The notes under the pieces are model-generated. The model saw nothing but the letters and a program-made list of their open reading frames with translations, was not told where the DNA came from and did not search any database. This document shows, in pieces, positions 1 through 5,270 of a stretch of DNA of 6,041 nucleotides. The DNA is taken from positions 1 through 6,041 of the forward strand of contig JAOPZG010000071.1 of the NCBI GenBank assembly GCA_025964215.1, in the 5' to 3' direction. Position 1 is the first letter of the stretch; the number at the start of each line of letters is the position of its first letter. Position numbers and translations under genes: made by a program. Origin of the DNA: Conexibacter sp. (GTDB lineage: Bacteria > Actinomycetota > Thermoleophilia > Solirubrobacterales > Solirubrobacteraceae).

Positions 1-1
1 C

Positions 2-94
2 CATCCGCCCGACGATGACCCGCCGACGCCGATCGACTGGGACGCCTTCGACCGCGCCCGCGACGGCTGGCGCCCGCGCGAGCCGATCACCTGA
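2..94 (+). CDS. C-terminal end of an unidentified protein (5' truncated by window edge)
   Basis: An open frame enters from the left edge and ends at TGA 92-94, giving 30 residues. The peptide begins with a proline/aspartate-rich stretch (HPPDDDPPTP), then IDWDAFDRARDGW and a basic end (RPREPIT). Codons are strongly G/C-ending, like the genes around it, and no competing frame looks better. The fragment is hydrophilic and has no membrane segment. I do not recognise the family. The next gene starts 51 bp downstream on the same strand, so the two could be co-transcribed, although a perfect palindrome lies directly after this stop. That this is a real gene end is likely but rests on codon use and context only. 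Confidence 0.55.
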   Translation, partial: HPPDDDPPTPIDWDAFDRARDGWRPREPIT

Positions 95-96
95 GC

Positions 97-110
97 GGAC
101 CCGCGGGTCC
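97..110. repeat. 14-bp perfect palindrome after the upstream stop codon
   Basis: GGACCCGCGGGTCC is identical to its reverse complement and starts two bases after the TGA at 92-94. As RNA it could form a 5-bp GGACC/GGTCC stem with a CGCG loop. No T-run follows, so it is not a classic intrinsic terminator. It could be a weak terminator for the upstream gene or a protein-binding site ahead of the acyltransferase gene. The palindrome is seen directly; its function is a guess. Confidence 0.4.
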
Positions 111-133
111 AGGAACGCCCCCGCGCAACCGAC

Positions 134-145
134 AAGGGGGAGGAG
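134..145 (+). promoter_or_regulatory. Strong purine-rich ribosome binding site of the acyltransferase gene
   Basis: AAGGGGGAGGAG runs directly into the ATG at 146. The best Shine-Dalgarno match, GGAGG at 139-143, is only 2 nt from that ATG but 8 nt from the in-frame GTG at 152. The spacing therefore favours GTG 152 as the main start, although the G-run at 136-140 could still serve ATG 146. The two starts differ by only two residues. Confidence 0.6.
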
Positions 146-1312
146 ATGAGCGTGCCAGCGCGCGAGCGACTGCCGGCACTGGACGGGCTGCGCGGCGTCG
201 CGGCGCTCGTCGTGCTGCTCTCGCACGTCGTCGAGGCGTCGGTCGCGCCGCTGAGCGCCACGCTCGCCCTCGGCGGCGATCCCGGCGGCCTCGCCCACTG
301 GTTCATGCGCACGCCGCTGGCCGTCGTGTGGGCGGGCCCGGAGCTCGTCATCGTCTTCTTCGTCCTCAGCGGCTTCGTGCTCACGCGCGCGCTGCGGGCC
401 CAGCCGACCGCGCTGCGGGCGTTCCTCTCGGCGCGGGCGGTCCGCCTCTACCTGCCGGCGTGGCTCTCGCTGATCCCGGCGGCCGCGCTGCTGCTGCTCG
501 TCCCGCGGGCCGCGGGCGCCGGCGGCGCGGGCGTCAGCTTCTGGCTCGACGGCTACGCGCACCCGGTCGGCCTGAGCCAGGTGGCGCGCGACATGGCCCT
601 CGTGCTGCCCGACCACGTCGGGGCCGGCGAGGGGACGCTCAACGGCGTGCTCTGGTCGCTGCGCTGGGAGGTGCTCTTCTCGCTCGCGCTGCCGTTCCTG
701 CTGCGCGTCGAGGGGCTGCTGCGGCGGCTGGCCGTCCCGCTCCTCGCCGCGGTCCTGCTGACCGTCGACGCTGCGCACGGCCACGCCGCGCTGATGTTCG
801 GGCCGCCGTTCCTCGTCGGGGTCGTGCTCGCGCTCCACGAGCCGGAGGTCCGAGCCTGGCGCGCGCGGCTCGCCGGCCGCGGGGCGCCGGTCGCCGTCGG
901 GCTCGTGCTCTGCCTGCTGAGCGCCGACCTCTGGCTGCCGGAGGCGGTGCGCGGCGAGGGCCCGGGCGGAGCGCTCGTCGTCGCCGGCGCCGGCCTCGCC
1001 GTGCTCTGCCCGTTGGTGTACGCCTCGGTCGCGCGGCGGCTCGAGCGGCGGCCGGTGCAGTGGCTCGGCTCGCGCTCGTTCAGCCTCTACCTCGTCCACC
1101 ACCCGATCGTGCTGGCGTTCGCCTTCGGGCTGCACGCGCCGCCGTTCGCGGTCCTGGCGGCGCTGGCGATCCCGAGCTCGCTGCTGGCGGCCGAGCTCTT
1201 CCACCGCGCCGCCGAGCGGCCGTGCCACCGGCTCGCCCGGGCGGCGGCGCGCGACGTGGGAAGCAGGACGACGAGGGCGGCGCCACCACGCGCCGCCCCC
1301 GTCAAGGCGTGA
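146..1312 (+). CDS. Acyltransferase 3 family integral membrane protein
   Basis: 388 residues from ATG 146, or 386 from GTG 152. The family (Acyl_transf_3, as in OafA/NodX-type proteins) transfers acyl groups, often acetyl, from the cytoplasm to sugars of cell-surface polymers, antibiotics or exopolysaccharides. Family hallmarks are present in order: LPALDGLRGVAAL...SH with the conserved His27; FFVLSGFVLT at 71-80; the basic R97/R100 stretch before LPAW; WSLRWEVLF at 170-178 with Glu175; and YLVHHP at 315-320. About ten hydrophobic segments fit the usual 10-TM fold, and the length is normal. The C-terminal tail is short and basic, and no extra SGNH domain is fused. The neighbours are not polysaccharide genes, so the substrate cannot be told. 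The family assignment is firm; the acceptor is unknown. Confidence 0.93.
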   Translation: MSVPARERLPALDGLRGVAALVVLLSHVVEASVAPLSATLALGGDPGGLAHWFMRTPLAVVWAGPELVIVFFVLSGFVLTRALRAQPTALRAFLSARAVRLYLPAWLSLIPAAALLLLVPRAAGAGGAGVSFWLDGYAHPVGLSQVARDMALVLPDHVGAGEGTLNGVLWSLRWEVLFSLALPFLLRVEGLLRRLAVPLLAAVLLTVDAAHGHAALMFGPPFLVGVVLALHEPEVRAWRARLAGRGAPVAVGLVLCLLSADLWLPEAVRGEGPGGALVVAGAGLAVLCPLVYASVARRLERRPVQWLGSRSFSLYLVHHPIVLAFAFGLHAPPFAVLAALAIPSSLLAAELFHRAAERPCHRLARAAARDVGSRTTRAAPPRAAPVKA

Positions 1313-1335
1313 CCCACTCGGCAGAGAGGTCACGC
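1307..1335. terminator. Hairpin between convergent acyltransferase and MFS genes, possible bidirectional terminator
   Basis: GCGTGACC at 1307-1314 and GGTCACGC at 1328-1335 are exact reverse complements separated by 13 nt. The left arm includes the acyltransferase TGA (1310-1312). The site lies between the two convergent stops (1312 and 1355), where a shared terminator is expected. No T-run follows on either strand, so termination would be of the tract-less kind common in GC-rich actinobacteria. A second small hairpin, CCGGC-TAG-GCCGG at 1351-1363, overlaps the MFS stop. Confidence 0.45.
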
Positions 1336-1354
1336 AGCTTGGTGTCGCCTCCGG

Positions 1355-2824
1355 CTAGGCCGGGTGCGGCAAGGGCGTGGGCTCGCCGCCGCGCGCGGCC
1401 TCGACCTGCTCGCGGCTGTCGCGCGAGGAGATCAGGACCGCCGCCAGCAGCGCGCCGGTGAGCGCGAAGCACGCGCCGACCAGGAACGCGGTCTGGAAGC
1501 CCTCGGTCAGCGCGTTCGCGCTCGGCCGCAGGCCGCCGCCGAAGCCGTCGGTCCGGCTCGTGGCGATCGCGGAGAGGATCGCCAGGCCGAGCGCGCCGCC
1601 GACCTGCTGGGCGGTGTTGATCAGCCCCGAGGCCAGGCCCGCCTCCTGCGGCTTGGTGCCCGTCACCGCCCCGATCGTCACCGAGACGAACGAGAGCCCG
1701 AGGCCGATCGCGGCCAGCAGCGAGGGGAAGAGCACGTCGCCGAGGTAGCTGCCGCCCGGCGAGACCCGCGAGAACCACAGCAGGCCCGCGGCGATGAACA
1801 GCAGCCCGGCGATCAGCGTCGGCTTGAAGCCGACCTTCGTGACCAGCTGCGAGGCGACGCCCGCCGAGACGATGATCGACAGCGCCAGCGGCAGGTACGC
1901 GAAGCCCGCCTTCAGCGCGCTGTAGTGCAGCACCTGCTGGAGGTAGAGCGAGATGAAGAAGAACATCGAGAACAGCGACATGCCGATCAGCAGCCCGACG
2001 ATGTCCGAGCCGCGCAGGCTGCGCAGCCGGAAGATCGAGAACGGCACCAGCGGCGAGGGCGAGCGGCGCTCGATCGCCGTGAAGGCGGCGAGCAGCGCGA
2101 GCGAGACCGCGCCGAGGCCGAGCGTCTGCGTCGAGGTCCAGCCCGCGTTGTTGGCGTCGACCAGCGTGTAGACGCCGAGCGCCAGCCCGGCGGTCACGGT
2201 GACCGCGCCTCCCGCGTCGAAGTGCCGGACGCTGTCGGTGTCGCGGCTCTCGCCCAGCAGGCGCGGCGCGAGCAGCGCGGCGGCGAGGCCGATCGGCACG
2301 TTGACGAACAGCACCCACTCCCAGCCGGCCCACTCGGTCAGCATGCCGCCGAGCAGGACGCCGGCCGCGCCGCCGGAGCCGGCGACCGCGCCCCAGACGC
2401 CGAGCGCGGTGTTGCGCTCGGAGCCCTCGGCGAAGGTGGTGGTGACGATCGAGAGCGCGGCGGGGGAGACGAGCGCGGCGCCGAGGCCCTGGACGGCGCG
2501 GGCGATGATCAGCCACATCTCGCTCTGGGCGAGGCCGCCGGCGAGCGAGGCGACCGAGAACAGGATCAGGCCCGCGATGAACATCCGCCGCCGGCCGAGC
2601 AGGTCGGCCAGGCGGCCGCCGAGCAGCAGGAAGCCGCCGAAGACCAAGGTGTAAGAGTTGACGACCCAGGACAGGTCGTCCGGGGCGAAGTCGAGGTCCT
2701 TGCCGATCGACGGCAGCGCGACGTTGACGATCGAGGCATCGAGGACGACGACGAACTGGGCGGTGGCGAGGAGCGCGAGCGCCAGCCACTTGGCGTTGCT
2801 GCGGGGAGGGGAGGAGGGAGACAC
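1355..2824 (-). CDS. MFS transporter, DHA2 (EmrB/QacA, 14-TM) drug:proton antiporter
   Basis: 489 residues from GTG at 2824-2822. It is an inner-membrane exporter of the drug:H+ antiporter-2 family, expected to pump lipophilic or cationic toxic compounds using the proton gradient. Motifs, numbered from the GTG: D1 LDASIVNVALP at 28-38 with the membrane Asp29; motif A GGRLADLLGRRR at 69-80; motif B with Arg109 in ARAVQGLGAA; motif C GSGGAAGVLLGG at 149-160, with Ala-Ala in place of the usual Gly-Pro; then WEWVLFVNVPIG. Length and the number of hydrophobic segments fit 14 TMs. A longer reading from ATG 2890 adds 22 residues but would begin inside the -10 box of the only good promoter. GTG 2824 has GGAGG 10 nt upstream and gives a normal short N-terminus. 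It is divergent from a TetR gene that probably represses it. The substrate is unknown. Confidence 0.93.
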   Translation of the reverse strand: MSPSSPPRSNAKWLALALLATAQFVVVLDASIVNVALPSIGKDLDFAPDDLSWVVNSYTLVFGGFLLLGGRLADLLGRRRMFIAGLILFSVASLAGGLAQSEMWLIIARAVQGLGAALVSPAALSIVTTTFAEGSERNTALGVWGAVAGSGGAAGVLLGGMLTEWAGWEWVLFVNVPIGLAAALLAPRLLGESRDTDSVRHFDAGGAVTVTAGLALGVYTLVDANNAGWTSTQTLGLGAVSLALLAAFTAIERRSPSPLVPFSIFRLRSLRGSDIVGLLIGMSLFSMFFFISLYLQQVLHYSALKAGFAYLPLALSIIVSAGVASQLVTKVGFKPTLIAGLLFIAAGLLWFSRVSPGGSYLGDVLFPSLLAAIGLGLSFVSVTIGAVTGTKPQEAGLASGLINTAQQVGGALGLAILSAIATSRTDGFGGGLRPSANALTEGFQTAFLVGACFALTGALLAAVLISSRDSREQVEAARGGEPTPLPHPA

Positions 2825-2839
2825 GAGGTTTGGACCTCC
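2825..2839 (-). promoter_or_regulatory. Ribosome binding site of the MFS gene within a small hairpin
   Basis: On the minus strand GGAGG (plus 2839-2835) lies 10 nt before the GTG at 2824 and decides this start. Four of its bases sit in a perfect 5-bp inverted repeat, GAGGT-CCAA-ACCTC (plus 2838-2825), whose 3' arm ends right at the GTG. The folded leader would hide the ribosome binding site. The pyrimidine-rich first codons (CTCC repeats) offer further pairing partners. The RBS is well supported; regulation by the hairpin is speculation. Confidence 0.6.
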
Positions 2840-2885
2840 GGGTCGTGTCGAGGGGAAATGGAGAGGTGGTTCCGCTTCGACGAAG

Positions 2886-2915
2886 ACCATACGGAGAACC
2901 GGTTCCGTTTGTCAA
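2886..2915 (-). promoter_or_regulatory. Sigma-70-type promoter of the MFS gene
   Basis: Read on the minus strand, a perfect -35 TTGACA (plus 2915-2910) is followed after 18 nt by TATGGT (plus 2891-2886), a good -10. Transcription would start near plus 2879 and leave a leader of about 55 nt before GTG 2824. The region is a local AT-rich dip in a very GC-rich window. The upstream ATG at 2890 overlaps the -10 box and so cannot be the start of a transcript made from this promoter. Confidence 0.75.
2891..2908. promoter_or_regulatory. Probable TetR-family operator in the MFS promoter spacer
   Basis: ACGGAGAACCGGTTCCGT contains the perfect 10-bp palindrome GAACCGGTTC (2896-2905). Its ends, ACGGA (2891-2895) and TCCGT (2904-2908), are also exact inverted repeats, offset by one base, so the site reads as a slightly imperfect 18-bp dyad. 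It fills the spacer between the -35 and -10 of the exporter promoter and overlaps the likely -35 region of the TetR promoter. Bound repressor would block both. Size, symmetry and position are typical for TetR regulators beside their target gene. Binding is inferred. Confidence 0.7.
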
Positions 2916-2931
2916 GTCATCTCGCTACAGT
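2903..2931 (+). promoter_or_regulatory. Probable leaderless promoter of the TetR gene
   Basis: TACAGT at 2926-2931 matches the actinobacterial -10 pattern TAnnnT and lies exactly 7 nt before GTG 2939, so transcription should begin at or next to the start codon. A weak -35 candidate, TTCCGT at 2903-2908, is 17 nt upstream and lies within the operator dyad. No Shine-Dalgarno sequence precedes the GTG, which agrees with leaderless translation. Confidence 0.55.
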
Positions 2932-2938
2932 GCGACAC

Positions 2939-3517
2939 GTGAGCTCCACCGAGCCCAAGCCCCAGCGGGCGGACGCCGTCCGCAACCGCGAGCGGATCGT
3001 CGCCGCGGCGCGCGACTTGTTCGCCGAGTGCGGGCACGCGACGCAGATGGACGACGTGGCGCGCCGCGCGCAGGTCGGGGTCGGGACCGTCTACCGCCAC
3101 TTCCCGACGAAGGCCGCGCTGCACGGCGAGCTGATGGCGGCGAAGTTCCGCCACCACGCCGAGGTCGCGCGGCGCTGGGCCCAGGAGCCCGACGGCTGGA
3201 CCGCCTTCGAGGGCCTGCTGCGCGAGAGCTTCGAGGCGATGGCCGGCGACGCCGCGCTGCGCCAGCGCCTGATGTGGCCCGAGGACGGCGAGGCGCTGGA
3301 GGCGGCCGAGGCCGAGCGCCTGATCCTGTCGGCGGTGGTCGGCGAGATCATCGACCGGGCCCACGCCGAGGGCCGTTTGCGGCCGGACTTCGGGGTCGAC
3401 GACATGCCCGCCTTCATGTGCGCGGCGGGCTCGGTCGTCGCCGCCGGCCAGGTCTCGCCCGTCGTGCTGACCGACCGCTACCTCGAGCTGATGGTCGACG
3501 CGCTGAAGCTGCCGTAG
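2939..3517 (+). CDS. TetR/AcrR-family transcriptional repressor
   Basis: 192 residues from GTG 2939. A basic arm (RADAVRNRERIVAAARDLF, 10-28) leads into a TetR_N helix-turn-helix: MDDVARRAQVGVGTVYRHF at 37-55, followed by PTKAALHGEL. The rest is the all-helical ligand-binding and dimerisation domain. The ADAxRNRERI...GVGTxYRHFPTK style resembles actinobacterial regulators with an SbtR-like C-terminal domain. It is divergent from the MFS exporter and shares a palindromic operator with it, so the likely role is a substrate-responsive local repressor of the exporter and of itself. The start was chosen because TACAGT lies 7 nt upstream and no ribosome binding site is visible. GTG 2930, three codons earlier, is in frame but overlaps the -10 box. 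The frame stays open far upstream, but that is a GC artefact. The inducer is unknown. Confidence 0.92.
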   Translation: MSSTEPKPQRADAVRNRERIVAAARDLFAECGHATQMDDVARRAQVGVGTVYRHFPTKAALHGELMAAKFRHHAEVARRWAQEPDGWTAFEGLLRESFEAMAGDAALRQRLMWPEDGEALEAAEAERLILSAVVGEIIDRAHAEGRLRPDFGVDDMPAFMCAAGSVVAAGQVSPVVLTDRYLELMVDALKLP

Positions 3518-3528
3518 CGCTCAGCGCT
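3516..3528. terminator. Tiny hairpin at the TetR/SDR convergent stops
   Basis: AGCGCTCAGCGCT has two copies of the self-complementary AGCGCT and can form a 5-bp AGCGC/GCGCT stem with loop TCA. It covers the last bases of the TetR stop (TAG 3515-3517) and the SDR stop (TCA 3521-3523 on the plus strand), which are only 3 bp apart. It is the only visible candidate for separating the two convergent transcripts, but it is short and has no T-run. Confidence 0.25.
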
Positions 3529-4585
3529 CGTGTGCGGGGCGGTACGCGTCGTCGTCCTCGTGCGCCTTGTAGAAGCGCACCATCGCGTCGACGTACTCGC
3601 CGAACGGCGGGCAGCGCAGCCCGTTGCGCCCGAGCACGGCGCTGGCCTGCGCGGTGTCGAAGCTCACGGGGTGGTTGAGGTAGACGATCGACTGGCGCGG
3701 CGTGCCGCCGAAGGCCTTGCGCACGGCGGCGAACTTGAGCGAGCGGTCCACGACGCCGGGCGGCAGCGGGAGCTTCGGCTCGTGGCCCGTGTAGGCGACG
3801 GCGAGCAGGCGCGCGAGCTCGTGCGAGGAGACGGGGTCCGGGTCGACGAGGTGCAGCGTGTGGCCGGCGGCCTCGGGGTCGCGCGCGCCGGCGGCGATCG
3901 CCGAGACGACGAAGTCGACCGGCACGACGTTGAACGACGCGTCGCCGCGGCCGATCTGGAGCAGCGCGCCGAGCGGGCCCGCCATCGAGCGCAGCAGGTA
4001 GTACGGGCCGTCGAACTTCTGGGTCTCGCCGGTCTGCGAGTCGCCGACGACGATCGCGGGCCGGTAGATCGTCGTGGGGATCGTGTCCATCGTCGCCCGC
4101 ACGAGCACCTCGGCGGCGAACTTGGTGGACTCGTAGAAGTTCTTGAAGGCCTGGCCCTCGGCGAGGTCCTCCTCGAGCACGAGGCCCGAGCGCTGGCCGG
4201 CGACGTAGGCGGTCGAGATGTAGTGGTGGCGCTCGAGCTGCGGCGCCGCGGCGCAGAAGTCGAGGATGTGCTGCGTGCCCTGGACGTTGACGCGCTCGGC
4301 CAGCTCGGCGCCGACGGCGAGGTCGTAGACCGCGGCGAGGTGGAAGACGCGGACGGTCTCGGCGGCGAGCCGCGCGTAGGTGCGGTCGTCCAGGCCGAGG
4401 CGCGGGTCGGTGATGTCGCCCGGCTGGACGTCGACGCCGTCGGGCGCGAGCGTGCGGGCGCGCTCGACCATGCGCGGCTCGACGAGCACGACGATCCGCG
4501 CCTCGTCGTCGTCGGCCAGCAGGCGCGGGACGAGCCGGCCCGCGAGGAAGCCGGGGAAGCCGGTGAGCAGGTAGGTCCGGGGCAT
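3521..4585 (-). CDS. Extended SDR-family NAD(P)-dependent oxidoreductase (fatty acyl-CoA/thioester reductase-like)
   Basis: 354 residues from ATG 4585. The N-terminus is a Rossmann fold with the TGFPGFLA dinucleotide motif at 8-15. It continues with PGDITD (55-60), HLAA (82-85) and NVQGT (100-104), then the active site: ISTAY at 123-127 and YESTK at 151-155, the catalytic Tyr and Lys. This pattern, with GQAFKNFYESTKFAAE, fits the NAD_binding_4 ('male sterility') branch that includes fatty acyl-CoA reductases and thioester-reductase domains. The expected chemistry is NAD(P)H-dependent reduction of an acyl thioester or a related carbonyl; the substrate cannot be read. The fold begins at residue 4, so the start is secure although no good ribosome binding site is seen. 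TAGGTT, 9 nt before the ATG, might be a -10 for a near-leaderless transcript. The gene lies 20 nt after the response-regulator stop on the same strand, so co-transcription with the two-component pair is likely. There is no membrane anchor. Confidence 0.88.
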   Translation of the reverse strand: MPRTYLLTGFPGFLAGRLVPRLLADDDEARIVVLVEPRMVERARTLAPDGVDVQPGDITDPRLGLDDRTYARLAAETVRVFHLAAVYDLAVGAELAERVNVQGTQHILDFCAAAPQLERHHYISTAYVAGQRSGLVLEEDLAEGQAFKNFYESTKFAAEVLVRATMDTIPTTIYRPAIVVGDSQTGETQKFDGPYYLLRSMAGPLGALLQIGRGDASFNVVPVDFVVSAIAAGARDPEAAGHTLHLVDPDPVSSHELARLLAVAYTGHEPKLPLPPGVVDRSLKFAAVRKAFGGTPRQSIVYLNHPVSFDTAQASAVLGRNGLRCPPFGEYVDAMVRFYKAHEDDDAYRPAHER

Positions 4586-4605
4586 CGGCAGCAGAACCTA
4601 GACGT

Positions 4606-5270
4606 TCAATCGACCAGGCGTCGCTCGACCGCCCAGCGGCTGAGCTCGTGGCGCGTGGAGAGCTGGAGCTTGCGCAGCACCGCGCTGACGTGCGCCTCGA
4701 CGGTCTTGACCGAGATCCCGAGCCGCGCGCGATCTCCTTGTAGAGGTAGCCGCGGGCGATGTGGCGCAGCACCTCGCGCTCGCGGGGCGTGAGCTGGTCG
4801 AGCTCGGCGTCCGGCGCCCCGGCGGCGGGGGCCGTGCTCACCGGTCCATTCGCGAACGCGTCGAGCACGAAGCCCGCGAGCCGCGGCGAGAAGACCGCGT
4901 CGCCCTCCTGCACGCGGCGGATCGCGTCGACCAGCTCGTCCGGCGAGATCGTCTTCGTCACGTACCCGCGCGCGCCGGCGCGGATGACCGCGATGACGTC
5001 CTCGGGGTCGTCGGAGACCGAGAGCGCGAGGCACTTCGCGTCCGGCGCCTCGGTCGCGAGGCGGCGCAGGATCTCGACGCCGCCGCCGCCCGGCAGGTGG
5101 ACGTCGAGCAGGACGACGTCGGGCGTGTGGGCGACGATCTCGCGGACCGCGCTGTCGACGTCGCCCGCCTCGCCGAGGATCGTCACGCGCGCGTCGAGCT
5201 CGGCGCGCACGCCGGCCCGGAAGATCGCGTGGTCGTCGACCAGCACGACGGTCGGCAGGCTCTCAGTCAT
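4606..5270 (-). pseudogene. NarL/LuxR-family response regulator, frameshifted in the HTH domain
   Basis: Receiver domain from ATG 5270: acidic pair Asp12-Asp13, phosphoacceptor Asp56 in VVLLDVHLP, Ser84, and Lys106 in GYVTK. A linker leads to the LuxR-type HTH, LTPREREVLRHIARGYLYKEIA at about 160-181. There the frame is lost. The rest of the domain, LGISVKTVEAHVSAVLRK and onward to the TGA at 4608-4606, continues in a frame offset by one base. Adding one C near 4725 (after the Arg182 codon CGC) would give KEIARRLGIS and an intact 221-residue protein, a normal NarL-type length. As written, the original frame has no stop until about 3414 and would make a 618-residue chimera running out of frame through the SDR gene. 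The start overlaps the kinase stop by 8 nt (ATGACTGA), implying translational coupling. The intact protein would be the phosphorylation-activated DNA-binding partner of that kinase. Its conservation suggests a sequencing error or a recent mutation. Confidence 0.9.

Noticed and set aside
1302..2915. Minus-strand 537-residue open frame over the MFS gene.
   Set aside because: Its Arg/Pro/Ala-rich translation lacks any domain. It is the shifted-frame shadow of the transporter, which has all the MFS motifs in the other frame.
1364..2938. Very long plus-strand open frame running into the TetR gene, suggesting a large Arg/Glu-rich N-terminal extension.
   Set aside because: It is antisense to the clearly real MFS gene and has low-complexity Arg/Ala/Glu/Gly composition. 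It is open only because stops are rare at this GC content. The TetR start is fixed by the HTH position and the -10 box.
2844..2939. CGTGTCG at 2844-2850 and CGACACG at 2933-2939 form a 7-bp inverted repeat flanking the divergent promoters.
   Set aside because: The arms are short, 82 bp apart, do not extend, and one overlaps the TetR start codon. This is plausible by chance in GC-rich DNA.
2936..2941. CACGTG palindrome at the TetR start codon as a second operator.
   Set aside because: Six bases with no extension, and part of it is the GTG start codon itself. There is no reason to prefer it over the 18-bp dyad.
3414..4724. Response regulator fused to a 430-residue tail, as a 618-residue protein.
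   Set aside because: The tail is an out-of-frame reading of the HTH end and the SDR gene, with Arg/Ala-rich composition. The true HTH end is present in the neighbouring frame.
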